37,848 nt of DNA, taken from assembly GCF_003013815.1 (NCBI RefSeq), contig NZ_PRLH01000099.1, positions 1 through 37,848 on the forward strand, read 5' to 3'. The DNA is from Cyanothece sp. BG0011 (GTDB taxonomy: Bacteria > Cyanobacteriota > Cyanobacteriia > Cyanobacteriales > Microcystaceae). The translations under genes and the position numbers were made by a program. Shown here one piece after another: positions 8,426-16,874 of the stretch; the stretch's first letter is position 1; each line of letters opens with the position of its first letter. Under the pieces are notes generated by a model. The model was not told where the DNA came from, did no database searches, and saw only the letters and a list, made by a program, of their open reading frames with translations.

Positions 8426-9211
8426 ATGATCAAATTTAACACAAATATTCGTCAAAAAGTTGTTCCTGATCTTGTGGAGTCTTTAGCAAACTTTGAAGAA
8501 ATAACAGAACTTTTACACCACAAAAGTGAAAAAACTTTAATGTGGAGTCCTATTAATAAAGATAGTCATCATTTATACGATCATTATTTAGATGCTATTT
8601 TAACGGTCTATTTTAATAAATATTATTTGTTATGTAAGTCTTTAATTCAATCTTTAAATGAAGAAAATTATCTACTATATGGACTCATTGGCAGATCCTT
8701 AATTGAACATACCGCTATTTTAAGATATTATGTCACTAGCAAGATGTTTCCTTTAGTCAAAATTGCCTTAGAAGATGGCAAAGTTACCACAGAAGAAGTA
8801 GAAACTATTATTCCTTGGTTAGAAAAACATATTATCGGAAATCGATTTGACTGGGGGGACTTTTTAGTGGACTATTTTGATGAATTAGATAATCTAAAAC
8901 CAGGAAATATTCTGAAAAATTCTCAGGTTAATGTGTTAACTTGTTTACAAAAATGGATGCAAGAAGATCAATCAATTCATGATTTATATAGTTTATTTTG
9001 TGATCTTGTTCATCCTAACTTGGGTAGCACACTTCTTATTAGTAATGTGGTGAATAATCAAATTTGTATTGGGGGTCATTCTGGAGAAGCGATCGCCTTA
9101 GAAATTGTTAACCGAACTTTTAAACAATTATTATCAATATTTAGAGAGGTTTCTGAACAATTAAAACAACTACAAAACTTTAAGTTTGCTGATTATATTA
9201 GAGTTAGTTAA
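8426..9211 (+). CDS. Unknown mostly helical protein, weakly DUF5677/HEPN-like
   Basis: A 261-residue soluble protein with no signal peptide or membrane segment. I do not recognise it with confidence. The middle contains an R-S-L-I-E-H motif (YGLIGRSLIEHTAILRYY), and a later helix carries DLYSLFCDLVHPNLGS. An Arg/Glu helix followed by a His-Pro helix is reminiscent of DUF5677-type helical proteins, but this is only a resemblance. It lies nine bases before the phosphotransferase/kinase fusion gene and is probably translated with it. Confidence 0.6.
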   Translation: MIKFNTNIRQKVVPDLVESLANFEEITELLHHKSEKTLMWSPINKDSHHLYDHYLDAILTVYFNKYYLLCKSLIQSLNEENYLLYGLIGRSLIEHTAILRYYVTSKMFPLVKIALEDGKVTTEEVETIIPWLEKHIIGNRFDWGDFLVDYFDELDNLKPGNILKNSQVNVLTCLQKWMQEDQSIHDLYSLFCDLVHPNLGSTLLISNVVNNQICIGGHSGEAIALEIVNRTFKQLLSIFREVSEQLKQLQNFKFADYIRVS

Positions 9212-9220
9212 GAAAAAATT

Positions 9221-10771
9221 ATGGATATTTCAACCCTTATTAAAGAACTCCAAAACCCCAATAGTTATCCCCATGCGGTACAAGATCCAATTAAAGTTGT
9301 TCAAACCCATGCGTCAGCTATCTTTTTAACAGGAAACTATGCTTATAAAATAAAAAAGCCTGTTGATTTTGGCTTTTTGGACTATTCAAACCTAGAAAAG
9401 CGTCAACACTTTTTAAATCAAGAGTTGACCATGAATCAAGCGATTGCTCCTGATATTTATCTAGAAGTTTTACCTATTACGTTAGAAAAAAATCAAATCA
9501 AAATAGGAGGAAGAGGAGAGATTATAGAGTATGTTCTCAAGATGAATCAGTTTCCTCAAGATTGTTTATTTATCAATCTATTTCAAGCAGGAAAACTAGA
9601 AAAACATCATCTACAAGACTTAGGAAAAGTAGTGGCAAAGTTTCATCACAACACAAAAACTAACGATTATATCCGTAGTTTTGGGAATATAGAAGTTATC
9701 AAAAAATCCATTGATGAAAATTATGAGAGAACCGAAAAATATATCGGTATTGCTCAAAGTAAACAACAATATGAGGAAACAAAAGAGTTTACTGATCGCT
9801 ATTTTCAACTCAAACAAAAATATTTTAAACAACGACAACAAGAAGATAAAATAAGAGAGTGTCACGGCGACTTACATTTAAAAAATGTTTGCCTATGGAA
9901 TAATAAAATACAGTTATTTGATCGCATTGAATTTAATGAAGAATTTCGCTACGTTGATGTAATGTTTGATATAGCATTTACTGTCATGGACTTAGAGGCA
10001 AGAAACCGTCAAGATTTGAGCAATATTTTTCTTAATACTTATTTAGAATATACGGGAGATTGGCAAGGATTGCAAGTATTACCTGTCTATCTTTCCCGAC
10101 AAGCTTATGTTAGAGCAAAAGTGAATTCTATGTTACTTGATGATCCTAATATTAGCGAAGAAGAGCATAAAAAAGCCCAAGAAGATGCTAAAAATTATTA
10201 TCATTTAGCTTGGAAATATACCCAACAACATCAAGGACAAATTATGATAATGTCAGGGTTATCAGGATCAGGAAAAACCACCATAGCCAAATATCTTGCT
10301 CAAAACATTAATGCTATTTTAATTCGCTCTGACGCTGTACGGAAACACTTAGGAAATATCCCCTTAGACGAAAGAGGAGACAGTGAACTTTATAGTGAAG
10401 AAATGAACCAAAAAACCTATGAAACTTTAATTAAACTAGGAGAAATCATTGCAAAAGAAGGATTTAATGTGATTTTAGATGCTAAATTTGATCGTCATCA
10501 ATGGCGTGAAACCGTGATAGAAGTCGCTAAAAAATATGACATTAACTTGACAATTTTGTATTGTTATGCACCCGTAGAGATTTTAAGCGATCGCCTCTCA
10601 AAGCGGAAAGGAGATATTTCTGATGCTACCCCCAACTTATTGCAACAACAACAAAATAACGCCCAAGATTTCAATGAAGAAGAAATGAGCTATGTTAGAA
10701 CAATTGATACGACCCACAACTGGCAAGAACAAATCAAGACAATCATAAAAAAAGGAACCATCATCGTATAA
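9221..10771 (+). CDS. Fused aminoglycoside-phosphotransferase-like and P-loop kinase protein
   Basis: A 516-residue two-domain protein. Residues 1-330 have the APH kinase fold: YAYKIKKPVDFGFLDYS near 40-55 gives the ATP-binding Lys, HGDLHLKN at 215-222 is the catalytic loop, and FDRIEFNEEFRYVDV holds the metal-binding Asp. Residues 340-516 are a P-loop kinase with GLSGSGKTT at 346-354 and a later LIRSDAVRKHL that resembles shikimate/gluconate-type or AAA_33 kinases. The fusion is widespread in bacteria (COG2187 plus COG0645), but its substrate is not established. Antibiotic resistance should not be inferred from the name. It follows the unknown helical protein by nine bases. Confidence 0.85.
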   Translation: MDISTLIKELQNPNSYPHAVQDPIKVVQTHASAIFLTGNYAYKIKKPVDFGFLDYSNLEKRQHFLNQELTMNQAIAPDIYLEVLPITLEKNQIKIGGRGEIIEYVLKMNQFPQDCLFINLFQAGKLEKHHLQDLGKVVAKFHHNTKTNDYIRSFGNIEVIKKSIDENYERTEKYIGIAQSKQQYEETKEFTDRYFQLKQKYFKQRQQEDKIRECHGDLHLKNVCLWNNKIQLFDRIEFNEEFRYVDVMFDIAFTVMDLEARNRQDLSNIFLNTYLEYTGDWQGLQVLPVYLSRQAYVRAKVNSMLLDDPNISEEEHKKAQEDAKNYYHLAWKYTQQHQGQIMIMSGLSGSGKTTIAKYLAQNINAILIRSDAVRKHLGNIPLDERGDSELYSEEMNQKTYETLIKLGEIIAKEGFNVILDAKFDRHQWRETVIEVAKKYDINLTILYCYAPVEILSDRLSKRKGDISDATPNLLQQQQNNAQDFNEEEMSYVRTIDTTHNWQEQIKTIIKKGTIIV

Positions 10772-11089
10772 TAAAACCAATAGGAGTTTGATCTTTTAGT
10801 CTGGGAGGCAATAGAATCCTAGAGGTTTCGACAAAATCATCAAACGTCGAGGCACAACTAAGGTGTCAAGCCAAAAGAAGGGGGATAGACACACCCGAAG
10901 TTAAACACTGACATCAAACTTACATTCTCTCAACAGAGACAGTGTAACGCGGTTTTTTGAGGACGCAACAATAGGCAACATTTGAACTACGAAAGGATCA
11001 TCTAACCTCATTTGTCTAAGACTAAAAAGCCCACATTGTGTCCGAAAGAACCTTCATCAGCAGTACGTTACGAACAAAAGGAGATTAAT
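10772..11089 (+). other. 318-base gap before hemL, probable structured leader or unannotated RNA
   Basis: No convincing protein frame lies here. An open frame from TTG 11012 into hemL would add 26 residues unlike any HemL N-terminus. The stretch is less AT-rich than other spacers and has several local pairings, for example CGAC with CGTCG around 10832-10852, and GGTGTC (from about 10861) with GACACACC (from about 10890). A T6 run occurs near 10954. No known riboswitch consensus was recognised. A long 5' leader of hemL or a small RNA are both possible. Confidence 0.35.
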
Positions 11090-12391
11090 TTGGTTAGCAC
11101 AACATCATTGAAAACCACAAAATCAGAAGATATTTTTTCTGCTGCCCAGAAATTAATGCCAGGGGGTGTCAGTTCTCCGGTTAGGGCGTTTAAGTCCGTT
11201 GGCGGACAACCCATTGTCTTTGATCACGTCAAAGGGGCTTATATTTGGGACGTAGACGGTAACCAATACATTGATTACGTGGGAACCTGGGGCCCAGCTA
11301 TTTGTGGTCATGCTCATCCTGAAGTCATCGGGGCCCTGCATTCAGCTTTAGACAAAGGCACCAGTTTCGGCGCACCTTGCCTGTTAGAGAATGTTTTAGC
11401 AGAAATGGTCATCGATGCAGTTCCTAGCATTGAAATGGTCCGCTTTGTTAACTCCGGCACCGAAGCTTGTATGTCCGTGTTGCGCTTAATGCGTGCTTTT
11501 ACCGGCCGAGACAAAATTATCAAATTTGAAGGCTGTTATCACGGCCATGCGGATATGTTCTTAGTGCAGGCCGGATCTGGGGTTGCCACCCTCGGTTTGC
11601 CCGACTCCCCTGGGGTTCCCAAAACCACCACCGCTAACACCTTAACTGCCCCTTACAACGATTTAGAAGCGGTTAAGGCCCTCTTTAAAGATAATCCCGA
11701 TGAGATTGCCGGGGTTATTTTAGAGCCTGTGGTCGGTAATTCTGGGTTTGTTGTACCAGATGGTGGATTTTTACAAGGATTACGGGAACTGACTCAAGAA
11801 AACGGTGCTTTACTCGTATTTGATGAAGTGATGACCGGTTTCCGTCTCTCCTATGGTGGGGCCCAAGAAAAATTTGGGGTGACTCCTGACTTAACCACCT
11901 TGGGTAAAGTGATCGGCGGTGGGTTACCGGTTGGGGCCTATGGGGGCCGTAAAGATATTATGTCCATGGTTGCTCCGGCCGGACCGATGTATCAAGCCGG
12001 AACCCTATCCGGTAATCCTTTGGCTATGACGGCAGGGATCAAAACCCTTGAATTACTGCAAAAACCTGGCACATATGACCAATTAGAACAAATTACCCAA
12101 CAGTTAAGCGAAGGGTTACTGAAAATTGCTAAAGATGCGGGCCATCAAGTTTGTGGGGGCCATATTGGGGCAATGTTTGGTATGTTCTTCACAGAAGGTC
12201 CTGTCAGAAACTATGATGATGCGAAAAAGTCTGATTTAGCTAAATTTGGACGTTTTCACCGAGCCATGTTAGAAAAGGGAATTTATCTGGCTCCTTCTCA
12301 GTTTGAAGCCGGGTTTACTTCCTTAGCCCATACCTCAGAGGATATTGAGAAGACCTTAGCTGCAGCGAAAGAGGTACTTTCTAGTCTGTAG
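11090..12391 (+). CDS. hemL: Glutamate-1-semialdehyde 2,1-aminomutase
   Basis: PLP enzyme that converts glutamate-1-semialdehyde to 5-aminolevulinate in the C5 pathway feeding heme, chlorophyll and bilins. The N-terminal signature [19 protein letters not shown], the [12 protein letters not shown] loop, [10 protein letters not shown] and [17 protein letters not shown] are all present; Lys273 in the last is the PLP Schiff-base lysine. The start is TTG 11090: AAAAGGAG lies six bases upstream, and the resulting 433 residues match the usual length. Upstream in-frame codons back to 11012 have no ribosome site and do not look like HemL. GC is somewhat higher than in neighbours, as for other conserved housekeeping genes here. 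The gene converges with msrB across a perfect palindrome. Confidence 0.97.
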   Translation: MVSTTSLKTTKSEDIFSAAQKLMPGGVSSPVRAFKSVGGQPIVFDHVKGAYIWDVDGNQYIDYVGTWGPAICGHAHPEVIGALHSALDKGTSFGAPCLLENVLAEMVIDAVPSIEMVRFVNSGTEACMSVLRLMRAFTGRDKIIKFEGCYHGHADMFLVQAGSGVATLGLPDSPGVPKTTTANTLTAPYNDLEAVKALFKDNPDEIAGVILEPVVGNSGFVVPDGGFLQGLRELTQENGALLVFDEVMTGFRLSYGGAQEKFGVTPDLTTLGKVIGGGLPVGAYGGRKDIMSMVAPAGPMYQAGTLSGNPLAMTAGIKTLELLQKPGTYDQLEQITQQLSEGLLKIAKDAGHQVCGGHIGAMFGMFFTEGPVRNYDDAKKSDLAKFGRFHRAMLEKGIYLAPSQFEAGFTSLAHTSEDIEKTLAAAKEVLSSL

Positions 12392-12400
12392 ATTATCTAT

Positions 12401-12428
12401 GTAGGGGTCAACGGCCGTTGACCCCTAC
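12401..12428. terminator. Perfect 28-bp palindrome between hemL and msrB
   Basis: GTAGGGGTCAACGG (12401-12414) is followed directly by its exact reverse complement. It sits between two convergent stop codons ten and seven bases away and probably ends transcription in both directions, although no long T-tract follows. A close relative of the same length occurs at 32277-32304, so this is also a dispersed repeat. Confidence 0.65.
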
Positions 12429-12434
12429 GATTAA

Positions 12435-12851
12435 TTATTGCTCCCTTTCTGGATCAAACTCCAAAGAAACCCCATTCATACAGTAACGTTGTCCTGTGGG
12501 TTTGGGTCCATCAGGAAAGACATGACCTAAATGACCCCCACAACGACTACAATGGACTTCGGTTCTGGTCATAAATAAGGATCGATCCACTGAGGTTTCA
12601 ATGGCACCTTCAATGGGTTTATAGAAGCTTGGCCAACCGGTACCACTGTTATATTTAGTTTCAGAAGTAAACAGAGGTTGTCCGCAACCCGCGCATTTAT
12701 AGACCCCTTCTCCATATTCTTTATCAAGGGGACTGGTGCCGGCTCTTTCGGTGCCATGTTTGCGTAAAACGTTAAACTGTTCTGGGGTTAACGCCTGTTT
12801 CCATTCTTGTTCGCTTTTGTTAACTTCAAATTGTTTGTCTGATGTTTTCAT
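12435..12851 (-). CDS. msrB: Peptide methionine (R)-S-oxide reductase
   Basis: Reduces the R epimer of methionine sulfoxide in proteins, part of oxidative damage repair. The 138-residue protein carries the two zinc CxxC pairs (Cys53/Cys56 in CAGCG and Cys101/Cys104 in CSRCGGHLGHVF), the SGTGWPSFYKPI block, and the catalytic Cys124 in RYCMNGVSLEF. Nothing is missing. The gene is convergent with hemL and ends seven bases from the shared palindrome. Upstream, at about 12932-12959, an imperfect 14-base direct repeat built on ACTGGTCACTGTT occupies the spacer to the GST gene. Confidence 0.96.
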   Translation of the reverse strand: MKTSDKQFEVNKSEQEWKQALTPEQFNVLRKHGTERAGTSPLDKEYGEGVYKCAGCGQPLFTSETKYNSGTGWPSFYKPIEGAIETSVDRSLFMTRTEVHCSRCGGHLGHVFPDGPKPTGQRYCMNGVSLEFDPEREQ

Positions 12852-12964
12852 GATTGTTTGGTTCCTAAATAATTAACAACAAATATTTAACTGTTTTGAA
12901 CAGCAAAGGTGAACGAGGTTTTTACCATAGGTAACTGGTCACTGTTCACTGGTCACTGTTTTAA

Positions 12965-13756
12965 CTACTCTATCTCTATGGTAGTGGGAGAGTCCCCTGA
13001 AGAGGGTTTAGAAGCAATGGGTTTTCTATAGTCCATATATAAGCGATCGCGCCACAAGAAGAAAGCATCATAAGTGGTGTTATCGGCTAACCCAGGAATC
13101 CCTTTTCCTTTGAGGGTATCAGGAATGTCTAAATAATCCCCTCCTGGTTGTTTTAAAATAATACTTAATCCAGCAACCGCTAGATCCGCTAAGGTAATTT
13201 CATCTCCTACTAAATAGGGTTGATGTTCTAAGATAAGACTGAGGGCTTCTAAGTCTTGTTTGAGGGCTTTGGTGGCTTCTTTAACCGCATCCGGACCAAA
13301 CCCCACACCGGTTCCTAATGCGCTTAATACATCCCCAGGAACCGCACCAATTAAGGTTTTTAAAAAGTCAGGAACTTCTTTGGGTAGCACCGAAGTCCGA
13401 AAGTTTGGGTTTTGATTTAACGCCCCAATTAAAGCAATTCTTCCTTTGGTTCCGATGGATTCGTCTGCCCATTCTTCGATTAATAAACATTGTCCTCTTT
13501 TAACGGGATCAGTGGGAATGATGGGCTTTTCTGGGTATTTTCTATCTAAATAAAAGGCGATATCAGTGGAATCTGCAATCACAGTATCCCCATCTTTTAA
13601 GACAGGAACTTGTCGCTGTCCTGACATTTTATAGAGATCCATCTGACCCACCCCTGGGGTCACTTCTACTTTCCGATATTCTAACCCTTTATAATCAAGA
13701 ATTAAACGCACTTTCTCAGAATACTGAGAAACCTCAAATTGATACAATTCTATCAT
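12965..13756 (-). CDS. Glutathione S-transferase family protein
   Basis: A 263-residue GST-fold protein. The thioredoxin-like N-terminal domain holds MIELYQFEVSQYSEKVRL, where the Ser/Tyr of SQYS is the likely active-site position, and the cis-Pro loop QVPVLKDGDTVIADST. The all-helical C-terminal domain contains the usual DEITLADLAVAGL motif. ATG 13756 is chosen because GGAGAG lies eight bases upstream. A TTG six codons earlier would read through that ribosome site. The substrate cannot be deduced. The gene diverges from the cyclic-2,3-diphosphoglycerate-synthetase-like gene across 266 AT-rich bases that contain a TATAAT at 13888-13893 but no clear -35 box. Confidence 0.9.
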   Translation of the reverse strand: MIELYQFEVSQYSEKVRLILDYKGLEYRKVEVTPGVGQMDLYKMSGQRQVPVLKDGDTVIADSTDIAFYLDRKYPEKPIIPTDPVKRGQCLLIEEWADESIGTKGRIALIGALNQNPNFRTSVLPKEVPDFLKTLIGAVPGDVLSALGTGVGFGPDAVKEATKALKQDLEALSLILEHQPYLVGDEITLADLAVAGLSIILKQPGGDYLDIPDTLKGKGIPGLADNTTYDAFFLWRDRLYMDYRKPIASKPSSGDSPTTIEIE

Positions 13757-14022
13757 TGGCTGTTCTCTCCCCAACAGTCTTTTTTATCTGTTTATACTGT
13801 AACGTTTTTTTACAATTTTGTCATAATTTTCTGAGTAGTAATCTATTAATATTCCGCAAATTATGGAATGATAAATAGAAAATTTGTTATAATAAAAAGA
13901 TCAAGTTTTACCGTTACTAATTATCCGTGAACTTGAGGCTGTTTTTGTTAGTAAAAAAGTATTAATTTTTCTCAAAAAACTGATATTAATTGTCATAAAA
14001 TTTGTAATCGGAGGCTGAAAAA

Positions 14023-15381
14023 ATGAAATCAGAGCGATCTCTAAGAGATCCGCATTGCGGTGCGCAAACTCGCATCGTCATTATGGGGGCAGCCGGACGG
14101 GACTTTCATAATTTTAACCAAGTTTATCGCCACAATTCAAACGTGGAAGTGGTGGCTTTTACCGCAGCGCAAATATCCGGTATTGCTAACCGCTTTTATC
14201 CCCCTTCCTTAGCCGGTCCGCTTTACCCTGAGGGTATCCCCATTGTTGATGAAACGGAACTGGACACCCTTTGTCAAGAAAAAGACATCGATCAAGTCAT
14301 TTTTGCTTATAGTGACGTGACTCACCGTCAAGTGATGCACCTGGCCTCTCGTGTGTTGGCTGCGGGGGCTGACTTTTTATTACTCGGACCCCAACAAACC
14401 ATGTTAACGGCCACCGTCCCCGTCATTGCTGTGTCTGCAGTCCGAACCGGGTGCGGAAAATCCCAAACCAGCCGATGGTTATCCAAATTATTGCAAAAAA
14501 AGGGTTTAACCGTGGCCGTGATTCGTCATCCTATGCCCTATGGGGACTTGGAAAAACAAGCGGTGCAACGATTTGCCACCCTTGACGACTTAACCCAAGC
14601 CAATTGTACCGTAGAAGAACGGGAAGAGTATGAACCCCATATTAATGTGGGGAACATCGTTTATGCCGGGGTAGACTACGAAAAAATTGTCCAACAGGCC
14701 CAACAAGAAGCGGATATTATTCTCTGGGACGGAGGAAATAATGATTTTCCTTTTATTCGTCCCGACTTACACCTGGTGTTAGTTGATCCCTTGCGGCCTG
14801 GAGACGAAACCACCCATCATCCAGGAGAAGTGGTGTTACGCATGGCTGATATTGTCATCATTGCCAAGGTAGACGCGGCCGAAGATGCCAATATTCAAAA
14901 GGTAAAAGAAACAGCGCAACAGGTGAACCCTCAAGCCTTAATTATTCAAGGAAAATCGCCGATTGTTTTAGATGAACCGGAATCAGTTCGAGATCGCCGT
15001 GTCTTAGTGGTCGAAGATGGACCCACCACCACCCACGGAGGAATGGCCTACGGGGCCGGTTATATTGCCGCCACTCGCGCCCAGGCTAAAGAAATTGTCG
15101 ATCCTCGCCCCTATGCGGTTCCTGAAATTGCTAAAATTTACGAAACTTACCCTCATATTGGGTCTGTTTTACCGGCAATGGGTTATTTTCCCGAACAATT
15201 AAAAGCGTTAGAAACCACCATTAATCAAGCAGAGGTTGACGTAGTAGTTGCAGCAACCCCCAGTAATTTAGGAGAATTAATTGAGGTCAATAAACCCATT
15301 ATTCGGGCGAGTTATGAGTTTGCTGAAGCCCAAAGTCCAGGATTAACTGAACAGATAGAAGCATTCTTAGAAAAAATCTAA
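14023..15381 (+). CDS. GTPase-like protein of the cyclic 2,3-diphosphoglycerate synthetase family
   Basis: A 452-residue protein matching COG2403, named after the archaeal enzyme that makes cyclic 2,3-diphosphoglycerate. Residues 17-140 form a Rossmann-like domain (RIVIMGAAGRDFHNFNQVY, then QVIFAYSDVTHRQVMHLAS). A P-loop NTPase domain follows (VIAVSAVRTGCGKSQTSRW near 132-150). Later blocks are IILWDGGNNDFPF and EDGPTTTHGGMAYGAGYIAA. GGAGG eight bases before the ATG fixes the start. Cyanobacteria are not known to use cyclic 2,3-diphosphoglycerate, so the reaction here is uncertain. Residues 4-14 come from a palindromic repeat inserted in frame. Confidence 0.85.
   Translation: MKSERSLRDPHCGAQTRIVIMGAAGRDFHNFNQVYRHNSNVEVVAFTAAQISGIANRFYPPSLAGPLYPEGIPIVDETELDTLCQEKDIDQVIFAYSDVTHRQVMHLASRVLAAGADFLLLGPQQTMLTATVPVIAVSAVRTGCGKSQTSRWLSKLLQKKGLTVAVIRHPMPYGDLEKQAVQRFATLDDLTQANCTVEEREEYEPHINVGNIVYAGVDYEKIVQQAQQEADIILWDGGNNDFPFIRPDLHLVLVDPLRPGDETTHHPGEVVLRMADIVIIAKVDAAEDANIQKVKETAQQVNPQALIIQGKSPIVLDEPESVRDRRVLVVEDGPTTTHGGMAYGAGYIAATRAQAKEIVDPRPYAVPEIAKIYETYPHIGSVLPAMGYFPEQLKALETTINQAEVDVVVAATPSNLGELIEVNKPIIRASYEFAEAQSPGLTEQIEAFLEKI
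14036..14064. repeat. Small palindromic repeat inside the start of the cDPGS-like gene
   Basis: GATCTCTAAGAGATC (14036-14050) is a perfect odd palindrome and is followed by CGCATTGCGGTGCG (14051-14064), which closes CGCA against TGCG. It encodes the non-conserved SLRDPHCGA peptide between the start codon and the first beta strand. It resembles the short GATC-rich repeats common in cyanobacterial genomes. Confidence 0.55.
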
Positions 15382-15393
15382 GATATTATTCAA

Positions 15394-15587
15394 GAAGTCA
15401 GAAGTCAGAAGTGTGAAGTCAGAAGTATCAATTAGTGGGAGATTGAAACTCACCACTAATTGAAGACCGCTAAAATAAATTTGTAGCGGGGGTCTTAAAC
15501 CCAATTTCTACGTCTAGAAGTAGAAAGTCTTTACTAAAAATTATTAGAAAAAAAACTTCTGACTTCTGACTTCCTACTTCTGACTTC
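15394..15587. repeat. Heptanucleotide repeat pair (GAAGTCA) in inverted orientation around three hairpins
   Basis: 15394-15426 holds 4.7 copies of the 7-base unit GAAGTCA. 15555-15587 holds the same number in the opposite orientation (TGACTTC). Between them are three stems: CAATTAGTGG/CCACTAATTG (15429-15462), AAGACCGCTA/TAGCGG...TCTT (15463-15496), and TTTCTAC/GTAGAAA (15505-15526). Such short tandem repeats are typical of cyanobacteria. This spacer lies between convergent genes and has no protein frame. Confidence 0.75.
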
Positions 15588-15597
15588 GAGCGAAGCG

Positions 15598-15638
15598 ATA
15601 AAGTAGGAAACCTTAGAAGTTAAGGCTTTCTACTTTAT
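15598..15638 (-). terminator. Long hairpin after the CsbD-like membrane gene
   Basis: An 18-base arm beginning ATAAAGTAGG (15598-15615) pairs with 15621-15638, with one G-U pair, one mismatch and a five-base loop. It begins nine bases past the stop of the CsbD-like gene at 15647 and is the likely terminator of that gene. Confidence 0.6.
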
Positions 15639-15646
15639 AACCTATA

Positions 15647-16027
15647 TTAAGAACCAAAGAAGTCCTTAACTGCATCGACAACATTATCAGAGGTTTCTTC
15701 TACATTAGATTTAGCTTCTTCGACCCCTCTTTTTGCTCTGCCAATGTCTTGTTTAGCACGGCCTTTAACTTGTTTGGTGGTTCCTTCAATGTTATCTTCT
15801 AGGTCGTCGCCGAATTTCTTTTGAACAGTTCCTGCTTTTTCTTGGGCTTTACCTTTTACTTGATCAACCATTCCTTCTGCTCTAGTGCTGTTAACTGCTA
15901 GATATTGGTTAGTAACAGCATAAGAAGAAGAAACATTATAGGTTAACGTTCCTAGAAAGAGTCCAGAAACTAATAATAAAATAGCTAATACTCGATTGAT
16001 TTTTGATAACATGGATTGAATGTTCAT
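15647..16027 (-). CDS. CsbD-family stress protein with N-terminal membrane anchor or signal
   Basis: A 126-residue protein. Residues 10-37 are hydrophobic (VLAILLLVSGLFLGTLTY), a signal anchor or signal peptide with a possible cleavage after SSSYA. Residues 50-80 are the CsbD-type motif (GMVDQVKGKAQEKAGTVQKKF). The remainder is a charged amphipathic helix rich in Lys, Glu and Ala (TTKQVKGRAKQDIGRAKRG). CsbD-like proteins are general stress proteins of unclear mechanism, often desiccation or osmotic responsive. A cytosolic-type CsbD gene precedes it on the same strand, so the pair supplies an exported and a cytoplasmic version. Confidence 0.85.
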   Translation of the reverse strand: MNIQSMLSKINRVLAILLLVSGLFLGTLTYNVSSSYAVTNQYLAVNSTRAEGMVDQVKGKAQEKAGTVQKKFGDDLEDNIEGTTKQVKGRAKQDIGRAKRGVEEAKSNVEETSDNVVDAVKDFFGS

Positions 16028-16079
16028 AATTACAATTATTGCGGAAGTGGTGAAGGTAGATGAAATTTGATAGACAAAA

Positions 16080-16134
16080 TTTTTATTAAAGAAAAGGAGA
16101 CGATAAGATAATTTTCTCCCTTTCTTAATAAAAA
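16080..16134 (-). terminator. Large imperfect hairpin between the two CsbD genes
   Basis: TTTTTATTAAAGAAAAGGAGA (written in two parts: TTTTTATTAA then AGAAAAGGAGA, 16080-16100) pairs with 16115-16134 (TCTCCCTTTCTTAATAAAAA), with small bulges and a 14-base loop. It lies 16 bases past the stop of the 60-residue CsbD gene and probably ends or attenuates its transcript. Confidence 0.5.
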
Positions 16135-16150
16135 CTAGATAATTGATTGA

Positions 16151-16333
16151 TTAGTCAATCGCTTTTTTTACTTTCTCTTTAGCATCTTCTACAGAGTGTT
16201 GAACTTCTGCTTTAGCTTGTTTCTTTTGTCCTTCTGCTTTATCTTCAGGATCGCCGGTAACTTCTCCGACCATTTCCTGGGCTTTCCCTTCAAGATTTTT
16301 CATGGTTGCATCCACTCTATCTTCTGTACTCAT
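16151..16333 (-). CDS. CsbD family protein
   Basis: A 60-residue hydrophilic protein: MSTEDRVDATMKNLEGKAQE, then a conserved GEVTGDPEDKAEGQKKQAKAE and a Lys/Glu-rich tail. This is the compact CsbD domain almost on its own, at the usual length. Family members accumulate under general stress and have no known enzymatic activity. It is upstream of and on the same strand as the membrane-anchored CsbD-like gene, with 123 bases between them containing a strong hairpin, so the two may be separately controlled. Confidence 0.92.
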   Translation of the reverse strand: MSTEDRVDATMKNLEGKAQEMVGEVTGDPEDKAEGQKKQAKAEVQHSVEDAKEKVKKAID

Positions 16334-16565
16334 AATAAACTAATACCCCTGTTAATTTTGTTAACGTAACTATTCATTATTCTAAACAAAATAGTTGTGA
16401 TCAAACTTCTGTCAAAAGATACATTACTAATGGCTGAATTTTATTGTTTATTCCTTCTCTAGGCAGAATAACCGCTTTTAACTTAATCTATCTTAGGAAG
16501 GAGGTTTTTTTGTTTCATTTTTGATTATGATTATAAGCAGTTTCAACCCGAAATAGAGACGGTTT

Positions 16566-16805
16566 TTGTCGTTAAAAGTTTCCCAATATTTTCAAGTGTC
16601 TAAATATACAAGAAATAAACATGAAAAGCTTAAATTAAATAAAAAGAGTACCCTTAATATTATAAAATCTGTCTTTGTTAGTGGAGTCTTTTTTATTATT
16701 TTAACACAACTTGGACTTTTTTATATAATCCCTGGATATGTTTTTATTTTCATATCTTTAATTGTGATTGGCATCGGTTTTATTGATGGGATTGAAGAAC
16801 TTTAA
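16566..16805 (+). CDS. Small membrane protein, unknown
   Basis: A 79-residue frame with a basic N-terminal third (many Lys and Asn) and two hydrophobic segments (about 34-52 and 55-72) separated by a short turn, ending in DGIEEL. The only nearby start is TTG 16566; GTG 16596 would also work, and no good ribosome site is present for either. The pattern of a charged tail and a two-helix hairpin is plausible for a real protein, but no family is recognised. It precedes the SH3-like gene by 69 bases. Confidence 0.45.
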   Translation: MSLKVSQYFQVSKYTRNKHEKLKLNKKSTLNIIKSVFVSGVFFIILTQLGLFYIIPGYVFIFISLIVIGIGFIDGIEEL

Positions 16806-16874
16806 ACCGTTGAAACTTTATAAAATTGACTTAATTATTTGATCGTTTTTATTGATAGTCGTGAGGAAACACTT

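Noticed and set aside
10825-10860. Possible tmRNA piece (GGTTTCGAC in the hemL leader)
   Set aside because: Only the short GGTTTCGAC core resembles tmRNA; no tRNA-like end, tag frame or CCA is present.
11012-11089. N-terminal extension of hemL from TTG 11012
   Set aside because: No ribosome site, residues unlike HemL, and a good AAAAGGAG site sits before TTG 11090.
12932-12959. Short direct repeats of ACTGGTCACTGTT between msrB and the GST gene as a CRISPR seed
   Set aside because: Only two abutting copies with no spacers; a small tandem repeat.
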